Shown here: positions 21,674 to 32,100 of the stretch, piece after piece | Position numbering within the stretch: position 1 is the first letter of the stretch | Layout of the letters: each line of letters begins with the position of its first letter | Source of the DNA: Stenocarpella maydis | Taxonomy: Eukaryota > Ascomycota > Sordariomycetes > Diaporthales > Diaporthaceae | DNA: 64,000 nucleotides | Direction: 5' to 3' | NCBI GenBank assembly: GCA_002270565.1 | Contig: NQMI01000007.1 | Span: forward strand, 434,001 to 498,000 | Notes under the pieces: model-generated | The model's database searches: none | What the model saw: the letters and a program-made list of their open reading frames with translations, nothing else | What the model was told of the DNA's origin: nothing | Program-made: the position numbers and the translations under genes

Positions 21674-23109
21674 ATGACCACCGCGCAGGAGCCACTGTAC
21701 CTGCAAGTCTTCCGCTTCGCACAGGATGTCGCCACAGGGAGGCATTGGCTGTCCAGACTGGTCCCACCAGTGCTGCTTCTCCTGGATGCAGCCTTGTGCG
21801 TGGTCGTGATTGCCAAGGTGGCCTGTAAGTGAGCCCTGAGGTGAGACCATGGCGGCGACAACTGCTAACCTCTACCCGATGCAAGACACCGAAATTGACT
21901 GGACTGCATATATGGAGCAGGTCCAGTTGTTTCTCGATGGAGAGAGGGACTATAAAAAAATAGAGGGCGGCACTGGGCCTCTGGTCTACCCAGCTGCCCA
22001 TGTTTACATATACACTGGCCTCTACCATCTCACCAACCACGGCAAGGACATCCTACTCGCCCAGCAAATTTTTGCTAGCCTGTACTTGGTGAACCTGGCT
22101 GTGGTAATGTTGTGCTACTGGAAGGCAAAGGTAAGCTTTCGGGCATGGTCTAGAGAATCTCTCTCAGCCAGCTGACCTGATGGCACAGGCTCCTCCCTAC
22201 ATCTTCCCCCTGTTGATCCTCTCAAAACGTCTGCACAGCATCTTCATGCTGCGCTGCTTCAATGATTGTTTCGCAGTCTTCTTCATGTGGCTGTCGATCC
22301 TGCTCTTCCAGCACCGTCAGTGGGTCGCCGGCGGTCTGGTCTACAGTCTCGGGCTTGGAGTCAAGATGACCCTGCTTCTGGTGCTCCCCATGGTCGGCGT
22401 CCTCATCTTCTTCGCCAGAGGCTTGTCTGGCACCATCACGCTGGGCGCGCTCATGGCGGGCTTGCAGGCACAGATTGCCGTGCCGTTCCTCAGCCACCCC
22501 GGCGCGTACTTTGGACGTGCCTTCGAATTCACTCGCCAGTTCCTTTTCAAGTGGACCGTCAACTGGCGCTTTGTGGGCGAGGAGACATTTCTCAGCCGCG
22601 CATTCTCGACCTCACTCCTCGTCTTGCACGTTTCTGTTCTCTTGACATTTATCTTCACCAGGTGGCTCCCACCGACGGGTAAGACGCTGGGAGACGCCCT
22701 GCATGCAACCTTCGGCCCCGACGGCCGTGGGCGAAACTGGCGGCCACTGTTCCAAGGGTTCACGCCAAAATACATTCTGACTACTATCCTAACCGCCAAC
22801 GTCATCGGCCTCCTCTTCGCGCGGTCTCTCCACTACCAGTTCTACTCCTATCTTGCCTGGTCCACCCCATACCTCCTGTGGCGCAGTGGCCTGCATCCTG
22901 TGCTGCAGTACATCTTGTGGGCCTTTCAGGAGTGGGCATGGAACGTGTTCCCCAGCACCCCAGTCAGCTCGGCTGTCGTGGTAGGCGTCATGGCAGTCAC
23001 GGTGACGGCCGTATGGCTTGGCACATCGGGCGATGCGGCGGGTTCAGCCGTGCCAGACGCGTCGGCTAGTAACGCTGGAGCGCCAACTCGGTCTGTTGCG
23101 AAGCCGTAG
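21674..23109 (+). CDS. ALG3: ALG3, dolichyl-P-Man:Man5GlcNAc2-PP-dolichol alpha-1,3-mannosyltransferase
   Basis: An ER-membrane glycosyltransferase that adds the first lumenal (sixth) mannose to the lipid-linked oligosaccharide for N-glycosylation, using Dol-P-Man. Three exons join in frame: 21674-21824, 21886-22130 and 22189-23109, giving 438 aa, the usual size. Family signatures are [13 protein letters not shown] near the N-terminus (acidic residues after the first membrane helix), [53 protein letters not shown], the [20 protein letters not shown] block and [17 protein letters not shown]. About ten hydrophobic segments are visible. The start ATG at 21674 gives a short cytosolic N-terminus before the first helix. 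The gene converges on the EIF1AD-like gene, the two stops being only about 115 bases apart. Confidence 0.97.
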
Positions 23110-23223
23110 GCCAGCTACCAGAGCGGAAAGACAGAGTTCAAGCCCCCCATGTGGTAAATACGGCGTCTTCGGCAGTAGCGTGGCCTGCAAGAACTATGCA
23201 TATGTATGTGACCAATGCTGGGT

Positions 23224-23752
23224 TCAGTCCTCGTCTTCGGAGTCTGTTGGTGGGAGACCTCTCGAGTCATTTTCCTCTTCGTCAGGGTAAGTGTTCTTTG
23301 GGAACTCTCTGGGCCTGGAAAATAACAAGTCTGTCAGAACTAATCGGCGTCTATACGAGGAAATCGACTGCATGCTACGCCAGTCAATGCAAAGGCAGTG
23401 CAGGCAGGCACGGTAGCCCAGGAGCTTCGTACCAGTACGGCATCTTGCGCCACTCTTTCTCGTCTCGCACCACGTTGATAATCTCCCCCATAACTTTGTT
23501 ATTGGTCTTGCTGCGCTCCTCGTCCGGCGTCAAGTCCACCACGACATACCCTCCCCTCTTGATCCAGATCGTATTACGGAACCGCTGCGCGAGCTCGACG
23601 AGGGCGGTCTTGGTGTTGGGCAGGATGCATGTGTACGTGTTGTTGCCCTCGGGCTTCCCAACCCGGGCGACAAATTGGTGCTCGGTCAGCTCGTCGGGAG
23701 GAGTGGTGGACTCAGTGGCAGCTGCCAGAATGTTGCGCTTTGGGCGGCCCAT
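23224..23752 (-). CDS. EIF1AD-like, S1/IF1A-domain RNA-binding protein
   Basis: Two exons, 23433-23752 and 23224-23314, join in frame to give 136 aa. The intron (GTACGA...TTCCAG) restores the family sequence MPYWPREF across the junction. The start at 23752 gives MGRPKRNI, the conserved N-terminus; the open frame extends further upstream but without the family pattern. The OB fold of the eIF1A type occupies about residues 20-95 (HQFVARVGKPEGNNTYTCIL, RFRNTIWIKRGGYVVVDLT). The C-terminus is acidic (PDEEEND, DSEDED), as in animal EIF1AD. The family is nuclear or ribosome-biogenesis linked rather than the general initiation factor eIF1A, which has a basic N-terminal tail and different spacing. 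Confidence 0.92.
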
Positions 23753-24613
23753 TGTTTGGCTTGGTTTGTTGTTGTTGGAGGGGTATGGGTGATTTGCATG
23801 CCATCGAGCCTCATTTTGGAGCCCCACCAACTTTTTTCTCGACCACCGCTCCAAATGCATAATACTTATAGTGCGATATCGCAAGCAAACATGCATTTAG
23901 CCGCTTTGCTCCGGACTTGTACTCAACCTCAATTGTCTACTTCTCCCCTGTGATACAAGGAAGCTTTGTTATTTACATTGCAATGTCCTCACCCGCCCTC
24001 CATTATTGCAGCATCTTCCTCTTCTTCTGACTCCAAAGGGTCGTTTGGATGTGAGGGGGAGTATGACAGCGGAATTACATCAACTCGTAGGCGGTGGGTA
24101 TGGCCGTTCCTCGCCATCGGCACAGAGGATTAATGTTGTCAGGAAGGAATGAATCTTGATATCGCTATTCATAGTGAACAATTTATCCCCTACTTTGAAG
24201 TCATACTAATTATAACTTATCGTGCGAAATTCCAAGTGTAGAACTGGGACAGCACTCTAGAGCTGTCGTATGATATCTCACCCAGGTCTTACGGCTGTCT
24301 GGTCCGAGAAGGTTCGTGTCCGTGCGAGGCCCACGACTCTTCAACTGGGTGCAGAAACTTGGCAAACATCGTAGAGTATTCCTGGGCCCTCTAAGTTTCA
24401 AGTAACAAAATGTATTGATTAACAAAAATGGGGTAGCAGTGGATGTTGCTGACATTGACCGCATTCCCAGGCTCTCCCACAGGCAAGGGTTAGGGTCGAT
24501 TTATTAGATTTATTCGGCGAGCTCAAACGGGCAGGCCGTCATGCCCACCGCAGCATTTGTGAGCCTCAGTCTTGGTCTTCAACTCTCCCTTACTCTACCT
24601 GCCAGGCTGCAAC
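23753..24613. other. intergenic stretch between the divergent EIF1AD-like and TRIP4-like genes
   Basis: It holds both promoters. No coding frame or RNA gene is supported. The ORF start at 24572 upstream of the TRIP4-like ATG lacks family similarity before 24614. Confidence 0.5.
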
Positions 24614-26179
24614 ATGTCGCTCAACCAGCTGTCTATGCTCCTGGGGCTTCCAGACTCGGACTGCAAACAAATCCTCGACTACGGGGCCACGCTTTCCAAG
24701 GCAGAGGCGGCAGACCACTTCAAGAACTTGCTTGGCGACTCACCACAGGCCATAGAGTTCATCTCATCCTTCAACTCTCGGCGACAGGACCCAAAACCCG
24801 CCCCTGCTCCCGCTCCAGCCACACAGCAACAAGCGCCCTCTGGCCTGGAGCCGGTGCCAAAACAGCAGAGGGGCCCCAAGAAGAAGAAAGCCCCACTGCA
24901 CACCCCAGCTCCCCGCCAGATCACAGACGCGGCCCCGGCGTCAGGGAGTGTCTACAACAAGAAGACCACCGAGGATGACTACATAGCAGGGAAGTCGGGC
25001 ACATCGACGCCTGCGAGCAGCAGCTCACCCTTCGCAGCCCCTCCGCCAAAGACCTCCACGCCACCGCCAAACAAGTTCAGCAAGCAGCCCCCGTCCGCGG
25101 CCGGGTCCCTGGTATCAGACCGCCTGGCCCCCAAGCAGAAGCCCAAGTCAAATCCGACCTCCCGCAGCTCAACGCCAGGGCCGGCGTCCAAGGGGAGCGG
25201 GGTGGCAGTCACCAAGGTGTCCATAGCGGGCGGCACGCCGATGCACGGCGCCTCGACAGCCGTGGCAGACCTAGACGCAGCCATCCGCTCGCTGGAACTA
25301 ACGACCAACCCATCCCTCTCCGGCTCCGGCGGCGGCGATGTCTCGTCCCGCCGCTGCAACTGCGTGGCGACCCGCCACCCACTGCAGACCGCGGCGCCCA
25401 CAACATCACCAGGGGCGGGGCATCAGGACGTGCGGGGCGCCGCTCCGTCCGGGGCGAGGTGCACCAGCGGGACTGCGCGCCGAGCGCGCGGAGAAGCAGG
25501 CGGCGGAGGCGAGGCGCAGCGGGCGGACTGCGGACCCGGCACAGAAAAAAACATGGAGGCCCTCGAGCACCGCGACAGGCTGCTCGGGTTCCAGGCGCAG
25601 AACGCGCGGCGCACGACGGTGCGGGACGAGGCGGCCGACTTTGACGTGTCCGGGGCCATGGCCGGGTTCGGCGGCGGGAGCCTGTGGGCGTCGCCCGAGG
25701 AGAGGGCGCGCGAGCTCAAGAGGCAGCAGAGGCTGCTGCGCGAGATGGAGTGGAGCGCGCGCCCCGACTACGACAAGAGGCAGCAGGTCGTCAGCATCGA
25801 CCTCGTGGGCGGCAAGGTGGTCAAGAAGTTTGTGGCCAAGGAGAGGCCGGCCACGCCAGACGACGGGGACGAGGACGAGCTGCCGGCCCCGGGCGGCGCC
25901 GCCGCCGGTGTCCTGAAGGAGACGAGCGCCAACGGGCGGGCCGCCGGCGCCTTCAGCAGGAACCCCCTGCTCGGCGGCATGATCGCCGGTCTACGACGCA
26001 AGGGCAAGGGCGGGCGCTCGAGGGCGCAAGGACCGCGCCGCGGCCGCCGCCCGGTGGAGAGGGTGCAGGACGACCTTGACGACAACGAGGCCGTCATCCT
26101 CGACGGCGGCGTCTACGGCGGGCGGCAACACGGCGCGGCAGGCACGGGGGGCGCGGGTGACGAGCCGGACTGCGGATAG
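24614..26179 (+). CDS. ASC-1/TRIP4-type zinc-finger protein with a disrupted zinc-finger segment
   Basis: In other eukaryotes this protein is the zinc-finger subunit of the ASC-1 complex (transcription coactivation, ribosome and alkylation-damage surveillance). The ATG at 24614 starts MSLNQLSMLLGLPDSDCKQ, a helical N-terminal domain, followed by a disordered Pro/Ser/Lys-rich linker. The family hallmark RRCNCVATRHPLQTAAP begins the C2HC5 zinc finger at about 25350-25400. The following Cys-rich part is missing or scrambled. The continuation (TCGAPL, then LRAERAEKQAAEARRSGRTA) is read in another frame up to an A7 run at about 25544. After that the first frame resumes with EHRDRLLGFQAQNARRTTVR and the family C-terminus (LREMEWSARPDYDKRQQVVS). 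The single 535-aa-scale frame therefore hides two compensating frame changes plus a deletion. Confidence 0.75.
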   Translation: MSLNQLSMLLGLPDSDCKQILDYGATLSKAEAADHFKNLLGDSPQAIEFISSFNSRRQDPKPAPAPAPATQQQAPSGLEPVPKQQRGPKKKKAPLHTPAPRQITDAAPASGSVYNKKTTEDDYIAGKSGTSTPASSSSPFAAPPPKTSTPPPNKFSKQPPSAAGSLVSDRLAPKQKPKSNPTSRSSTPGPASKGSGVAVTKVSIAGGTPMHGASTAVADLDAAIRSLELTTNPSLSGSGGGDVSSRRCNCVATRHPLQTAAPTTSPGAGHQDVRGAAPSGARCTSGTARRARGEAGGGGEAQRADCGPGTEKNMEALEHRDRLLGFQAQNARRTTVRDEAADFDVSGAMAGFGGGSLWASPEERARELKRQQRLLREMEWSARPDYDKRQQVVSIDLVGGKVVKKFVAKERPATPDDGDEDELPAPGGAAAGVLKETSANGRAAGAFSRNPLLGGMIAGLRRKGKGGRSRAQGPRRGRRPVERVQDDLDDNEAVILDGGVYGGRQHGAAGTGGAGDEPDCG

Positions 26180-27036
26180 GTCCGAGAAATGAATAGACGG
26201 GGGACGCCTCACCGCGTATTGCTGTGTTTTGTCGAGGCCATGTCGGGCAAGACTTCCTCCCCCCTTTTTGTGTGCGCTATCGTGAACCATGTGTTGTTGT
26301 CCCACGGCTGCCATTGATGGAGGGGTCGATATCTACGTGACGCCACTTTCCCAAAGCCGGACCCAGCCGACCACAGTCTGGACTGCACTCAGCCCTACGA
26401 GCGCACGAGCCCCCACAAAAATGGACACGTCACTTTCCCTAGGACCCTGATGAGTCTGTGTGGTGTGCTAGGTGAGGTAAGTGCCGGCTCGAGACTTGTG
26501 GGTTAACTGGGTGACCCCAGAGGACGTGGACATATTCAGATGCTTGTTATTGCTCGGCATGAGAGGAGTTGTCATCTGCATTCACGTCGGCATTTTCCGT
26601 TGAGAACAGTTGGAGTACTGAAGATGAAAGACTTTTTGAAATCGTCTATCAGGTATCCATAATACCTTTTTCTATGATTTATGACAGGACACCGTAACCC
26701 CGAGTCGAAACTTGGAATGATAGCGAGTCTGACCAAATGCACCCCACTCCTCTACTCATTACCAGAAAGAGGAAGAAAACCACCCGCACAATGACTCCGA
26801 TGATGATGATAAAAATGAAAAGAGAGAGAAAAAAAATAANCCGTAACCCCGAGTCGAAACTTGGAATGATAGCGAGTCTGACCAAATGCACCCCACTCCT
26901 CTACTCATTACCAGAAAGAGGAAGAAAACCACCCGCACAATGACTCCGATGATGATGATAAAAATGAAAAGAGAGAGAAAAAAAAAAGGGGGGGGGGGGA
27001 CGGAAAAACAAGGCTGATGGCCAGATATGTACAATG
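26180..27036. other. intergenic stretch containing an assembly seam
   Basis: It holds the 3' region of the TRIP4-like gene, then the duplicated block described separately, then A- and G-homopolymers (about 26981-27000). No coding sequence is supported; open frames across the N exist only because of the duplication. Confidence 0.6.
26692..26985. repeat. identical 145-bp direct duplication around a single N (probable assembly seam)
   Basis: Bases 26692-26836 and 26841-26985 appear identical (both start CCGTAACCCCGAGTCGAAAC and end in the same AGAGAGA-A tract), separated by TAA and the only ambiguous base in the window, N at 26840. The second copy ends in an A run followed by a G run. This is what two overlapping contig ends look like when joined without merging the overlap. 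Confidence 0.9.
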
Positions 27037-27141
27037 CTAGTGAGCCTTGGGCTCCCGTCTCATTCCGGTGACGAGGCTGCAGAAGGCATAGCCGCCAAGC
27101 CTTCCCTTGCCGTCGTAGACCTTGTCGACGATCTCCTCCAT
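27037..27141 (-). CDS. small coding-like ORF directly downstream of PDC (unrecognised)
   Basis: After the PDC stop (27210-27212) the minus strand keeps a strongly C/G-ending codon pattern in a different frame from PDC, ending at TAG 27037-27039. From the ATG at 27141 it reads 34 aa beginning MEEIVDKVYDGKGRLGGYAF. Upstream in the same frame it is open back through the PDC stop region (GGGSGFAAGDDLNGIT precedes the Met). The codon usage is gene-like, but I recognise no family. It could be an alternative C-terminal extension reached by splicing or frame change, a last exon of another transcript, or chance. See findings. Confidence 0.35.
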   Translation of the reverse strand: MEEIVDKVYDGKGRLGGYAFCSLVTGMRREPKAH

Positions 27142-27209
27142 GGTGATGCCATTCAGGTCGTCTCCCGCCGCGAACCCCGAGCCGCCGCCGGTAGTAGACC
27201 TTGACTCTC

Positions 27210-28922
27210 CTAGTAGTCGTCCAGGGTTGAGGCCTTCGGCGGTCTCGCGTTAGCGGCTGCGACGTAGTGGCCCCACGTGATGAGTTCCTTACTGCAGTCG
27301 TCCTGGTGGATAGTGCACTCGATCAGGGCTGGGCCGGCCTTGTGGTTGTTGGCAGCGGTGATGGCCTCCCTGAGCTCGCCGGCGGTGTTTGCGACAAAGG
27401 AGATGCCGTTGCCGTCGGTCGAGTTGAAGGCCTGCATCAGGAGGGCGTAGTTCCAGTTCTTGATCTTGTTGTAGCTGCCGTCGTGGATCTCGACCTCGAT
27501 GGTGTAGCCGCGGTTGTTGATGAGGAGGATGGTGATGGGCAGGTTGAAGCGGACCATCTGGGAGAGCTCCTGGGCCGTCACCTGGAAGGAGCCGTCGCCG
27601 CAGACGCAGATGGTGCGGCGCTCGGGGTAGCGCATGGCGTAGCCAAAGGAGGCGGGCACAGACCAGCCGATGTGGCCCCACTGCATCTCGATCTCGTAGC
27701 CCGCGCCCCTGGGCAGGTGGAGCTGTGTGCCGTTGAACCACGAGTCACCGGTCTCGATGAAGAGGGTGGTGTTGGGGGTGACGAGGGGCTGCAGCTGGCG
27801 CTGGATCTCCTTGCGGGTGAGCTCCTCGTCGTCGGTGGCCTCGTGGATGATGGAGGGGTCGGGGCGGAGGCGCTTGTACTCGACCAGGGTGGAGTCGTTG
27901 TGCTTGACCTCGGTGGACAGGTGGTCGAGGAACTCGCTGAGGCGGACACGGCTGAAGTGGCTGCCGGGGAAGGTGACATGGTCCATGTCGCACTTCATCA
28001 GGGGGATGCTGGGCATGGCGGTCCAGCCAACGGTGGAGTAGTCGTTGAAGACGCAGCCGGCACAGATGATGGCATCGGCCCAGTTGAGGATGGCATCGGC
28101 GGCGAGGGTGGAGACCTGGCCCCAGAAGATACCGACGAACTGGGGGTGGTCCTCGGGGAACATGCCCTTGGCGGCGGGCTGGACGGCGACGGCGCAGCCC
28201 ATGGCCTCGGCCAGCTTGACGAGGGCCTTGTCGGCGCCGCAGCGGGCCAGCTTGGGGCCGACGAGGATCATGGGCTTGAGCTTGCCGCTCAGGTACTCGG
28301 CGGCGCAGTCGGCGGCGGCGGCGAGGGCGCGCTGGTCCGAGATGACGGGCTCGGTGACGGCGGAGATGGGGCCGGGGCGGACGCAGGTGGCACCGGACAG
28401 GTTGGTGGGGATCTCGATATAGCAGGGCTTGCGGGAGAGGATGGCGGCGCGGATGGCTCTGTCGATGAGCCGGGGGGCCTCCTCGGCGCGGTTGACGGCG
28501 ACGGCGCAACACGTGACCTTCTGGGCCATCTCGAGCTGGTAGGTGTAGTCGAGCTTGCCCAGGGTGTGGTGCAGCAGGTGGAACTGGCCGGCGTCGTTTG
28601 TGTTTGGGGAGCCCGAGATGAGGATCAGGGGCAGGTTCTCGGCGTAGGCGCTGCCGGTGCCGTTGAGGGCCGAGATGGCACCGACCGAGTAGGTGACGAC
28701 ACAGGCAGAGACGCCGTTGGCACGGGCGTAGCCCTCGGCGGCCAGGCTGCAGTTGAGCTCATTGGCACACCCGATCTCCTTGAGGTCCGGGTGGGCCTGG
28801 AGCTTGTCGAGGAGGATCAGGTTGTAGTCGCCAGGGACCACAAAGTGGTGGCGGATGCCGACCTGGGCCAGCCGCTCGGCGAGGTAGTCGCCGACTGTGA
28901 ACTTTCCCGGTGTGCTCGACAT
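27210..28922 (-). CDS. pyruvate decarboxylase
   Basis: A cytosolic TPP- and Mg-dependent enzyme that converts pyruvate to acetaldehyde and CO2 in alcoholic fermentation. Intronless, 570 aa, matching the family length. The N-terminal pyrimidine-binding domain has HHFVVPGDYNLILLDKL and the cofactor-activating Glu in CANELNCSLAAEGYARANG (about residue 55). The active-site His pair is in FHLLHHTLGK. The central domain follows, then the C-terminal PP-binding domain with EIEMQWGHIGWSVPASFGYA, ICVCGDGSFQVTAQELSQMV and the LINNRGYTIE end of the TPP motif, and a C-terminal ITWGHYVAAANARPPK. The WGHIGWSVP block favours PDC over indolepyruvate or phenylpyruvate decarboxylases, though those are related. 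The opposite strand holds a 609-codon open frame that is only a codon-bias shadow. Confidence 0.96.
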   Translation of the reverse strand: MSSTPGKFTVGDYLAERLAQVGIRHHFVVPGDYNLILLDKLQAHPDLKEIGCANELNCSLAAEGYARANGVSACVVTYSVGAISALNGTGSAYAENLPLILISGSPNTNDAGQFHLLHHTLGKLDYTYQLEMAQKVTCCAVAVNRAEEAPRLIDRAIRAAILSRKPCYIEIPTNLSGATCVRPGPISAVTEPVISDQRALAAAADCAAEYLSGKLKPMILVGPKLARCGADKALVKLAEAMGCAVAVQPAAKGMFPEDHPQFVGIFWGQVSTLAADAILNWADAIICAGCVFNDYSTVGWTAMPSIPLMKCDMDHVTFPGSHFSRVRLSEFLDHLSTEVKHNDSTLVEYKRLRPDPSIIHEATDDEELTRKEIQRQLQPLVTPNTTLFIETGDSWFNGTQLHLPRGAGYEIEMQWGHIGWSVPASFGYAMRYPERRTICVCGDGSFQVTAQELSQMVRFNLPITILLINNRGYTIEVEIHDGSYNKIKNWNYALLMQAFNSTDGNGISFVANTAGELREAITAANNHKAGPALIECTIHQDDCSKELITWGHYVAAANARPPKASTLDDY

Positions 28923-29123
28923 TGGGAAGGTTGTTGTGCGAGGCTGGAGGGAGGTGAGGATTGTATGGTTTACCGAGAGGCAAGGGAGTGGTGGTGGTGT
29001 CCAGAGGACGGGGAGGACAACTGTCTTGCTGTAAGAGGGCAGGGGGTGACTCTGGAGTCAGGTCTGGATGCTGGACTGGGAGGGAGACGAGAGTGATGGG
29101 AGGTCGCATGCGGCTCAAGATGG

Positions 29124-29130
29124 TTTTATA
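29124..29130 (-). promoter_or_regulatory. TATA box of the PDC gene
   Basis: On the minus strand the sequence reads GATATAAAACC, with TATAAAA about 200 bases upstream of the PDC ATG at 28922. A TATA box is expected for a highly expressed glycolytic or fermentative gene. Between it and the ATG the coding strand is pyrimidine-rich (about 28925-29060), as in other strongly expressed fungal genes. Confidence 0.55.
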
Positions 29131-32100
29131 TCTTTTGCTGTCGACAGCACAAGGTCTGTCTGTGTGGTGGATGCGTCCGTGTCGAGCGCAATGGCCACCG
29201 CCAGCGCCCGGGAGACGGGCTGGGGATCCATTGGTGGCTCCCTGCAACAGCTTTGCGATGATGGACTGATGAAAAGTGGAAGCGACATGTCACCCAGGTC
29301 ACTGCCAGGCACACGGATGGGCAGGAACGAGCCGAAGGGATCGAGATGCGGGTGTGTGGTGTACGGAGCACTGTTGTACGGAGTACACCACGCTACTGCC
29401 CAGGGTACGTACCTGCACGGCTGGGCTAGCACGGCCAACACGGCCCTGTCCGGGCAGTACGTACTGCCGTAGTCGAGTCTAGCCCGCTACGCCCGTACAT
29501 GGACCACCGTTTTTTTGTTCTTCGGGAGCGGCCACCAGGCTTGCCCACCTGCCCACCCAGAGGGAAAACAGTGGGGTAGGGGTATGCCTCCTTTTACGAG
29601 GGTACAAGGGTACAACCTTCACACTGGACGAATACATGGTGGAGCTCAAGATGAAAAGCCGGGACAGCTTTACATTGTATGTATGCATGTATCTACGTCC
29701 ATGTTTGCACACCTAGCTATGTGTTGCCGCTATATCCGTACATGGCATCAACAAACACAACACAACGCACACACATGCCAAGTATGTACCGCAAACTATA
29801 TGCCACTACATCCATAATAATGCCTCACATGTGCATATATCAAAAACCCTAGATAGGCCAGCTCGGCTCGGCTCCACCGGGACTCTACTTCCCTTAACGA
29901 GTATTGCCAAGTACCTGGCTAAACTGTTGCCACAACACGAGATGCAGAGGCGATAAGAAACAGTGAGAAGGATAAAGAAGAAGACGAAGAAGAAAATAAA
30001 AAAAAATTAGACGCTCGTTTCGTCATCATCACTCCATACCGGAAGTGTGTCCTCTGATGGCGGAGCAGGCGTGCCAATGCATGTTTTGAAAAACCTTTTC
30101 TCCCTGGTCTCTGATACAGTCCCTCAGCTGATGGATGAGCTGCGCTCAGCACCCATCTTGCGAGCAGAGCAGCAGAGCTGAGCATCAGACAATTGCTGGT
30201 GAGCTCGGATCCCTGCCGACGACAGGAGGGCTCAGGTGCGGGAGATAGCGGATGGCATGGTCGACGGCATGGCCCCATATGCTGGGACGAAACGGGAGCC
30301 CACGAATCACGCCACCTGTCTCTGCCCACGCCCACAGGCGGGTCCCGCCTGCAGCCTCTGGCTCTTTGACACCTCACTCCCGCTGCAGCCAATCTTGACA
30401 ACCCTGCCCACCAACCTGCCAGCCTGGCGGCCATCATGAGATGCCAACGAGAAGCATATCCAACATTCCACACCCCCTGAACCCTGCTCGTCGCCATCCG
30501 CGCTGCGCTGCCCATCCAGGCCAGAGCGCGATGGCCCAGCGAGCGCTGCGAGCATGGTTCGACCTTTGATGCCCTCCAGGCCTCTCCTAAGATCAGCCTG
30601 CATCCAAAGCCCCACTCGTGCTCGCTGAGGCTCTCGGCCCTGCTCACCACGCTATTCCTGGGCCGAACCTCGCACCATCGGCCCCGTCGCTCTCGCCAGC
30701 CTTTAGTGTACGGAGGGAGTATGTGATTACGACCTTAGCTTGCCTGGGGCTCCTCTTTGTCTGCTACGCTATCTGGCATATCTGCATTTCCAGACTTTCT
30801 ACCATCTCAGGCCCTCAGCCCTCCGACTGATATCGGGCCCTGCATAGCATGAGTGAGCCGCATCATGCCACGCCGGCTGCCCGGCCGTCGCCACAACCGC
30901 AGACAGAATCCACACACCCACCCAATTGCTACCCAGAAGGCCCCTTGTCGTCCTTCCTGATATCTGGGACCTGGACCTGGAACTGGGACCTCAACTCGGA
31001 ACATGCGCCCGGTGGGCCTGGATCGCCGACATCGACGCAGAAAACCAAAAAAAAAAAAAAAAAAAAAGGTTTGACGATGTGCCGAGAGTTTCCCCTTGCA
31101 TGGAGCCTCTTCTCTGTCGCCGCAGTGGTCCCGGCCTCGCGCTTAACAACGAAGCTCGCGCGGTGGCCCCTGACGTACCCTGCAAGACTACAATACAATG
31201 TTTGCACCCGAGGCGGGCCCCTTCCTGATCCGCCGTAAATTCGACCGTACTTCAGCTCGGAGGCGGTGATTGTGCCTCGCCGCGCGTTGGGATATCGCAG
31301 AGACCCCGCCTGCTCTGCCCTAGGTAACAGTCTCTGCAGGCTCGTCATATCTGATATCTCCGGAGTCGCATCCCAGGCCTCTTGAGATCGACAGCGTGCC
31401 TTGCGAAAATGTCCGGTGTCTGCCACACCCCTGCCCATAACCAAGACCTCAACTGGAGCCCAGATCCCTACAATTGCCGCGGGAAGTGGGTCCCTGATGG
31501 CCTTGTACGGCCCGTGACGAAGAGAGTCCTGGAACAAGGTGGCTGAAGGCGCGGAAACAAAAGCCTTGGACAACGAAACGGACCCCCAGGCGACCTCACG
31601 CATTGGCGGCTCCTGACTTGTTTGCACACAGCTACCCAGGATCTTGACACAGATGGTACTTGTGTCTTGCCATCCGACAATCGAATGAGACACTTCGAGA
31701 CGTGTGCTGCGCGGGTGTCGAGTCGTGTCCGACGACCACCAGTGCACAACGCTGGCCGATATTGGTGAGTAGCAGGGAGCTCCAAGGTCCCCAGCGCCGT
31801 AACCCGTCACATCTACCGGTCACGTCTGGCCGGCAGTGACCTGGGGGCCGTGACGATGAATGCTCAGGTGCACATCTCCAGATTCAAGGTTCTACGTCGA
31901 GTTTCATCCTGCGGAGGTCCCAGCAAGGCCTCTCAGACCCGCGGCGCGACCCGTCCAAAACCTGAACCATGTGCATGGGCCATCGGATTTGATTAGAGAC
32001 TCGATCTGAGGCCAGGTCGTCTGCTGGTTCTGGGTTGCAAGGCGAGGGGCCCGGATTCGATTCAGCACGATCTACTGGATCCTGGAATACGCTTTTATGC

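Noticed and set aside
26679..27034. Open frames across the N at 26840
   Set aside because: They exist only because of the duplicated block and include an unknown residue.
27267..29096. 609-codon open frame on the plus strand opposite PDC
   Set aside because: It is the complement of a GC-rich, codon-biased gene. Its product is Gly/Val/Asp/Ala/Leu-rich with no motif, while the PDC frame has full family identity.
29919..30650. 243-codon minus-strand frame with a poly-Ser stretch
   Set aside because: The Ser run is only a GA-rich tract read backwards. There are no conserved motifs or codon bias.
30714..30829. Hydrophobic helix plus ISRLSTISGPQP, like a P450 N-terminus
   Set aside because: No P450 sequence follows within several kilobases, and a single helix with a Pro-containing tail is not diagnostic.
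30929..31810. 293-codon minus-strand frame in the gene-poor region
   Set aside because: Length alone; composition near random, a Phe run from an A homopolymer, and no recognised motif or introns.
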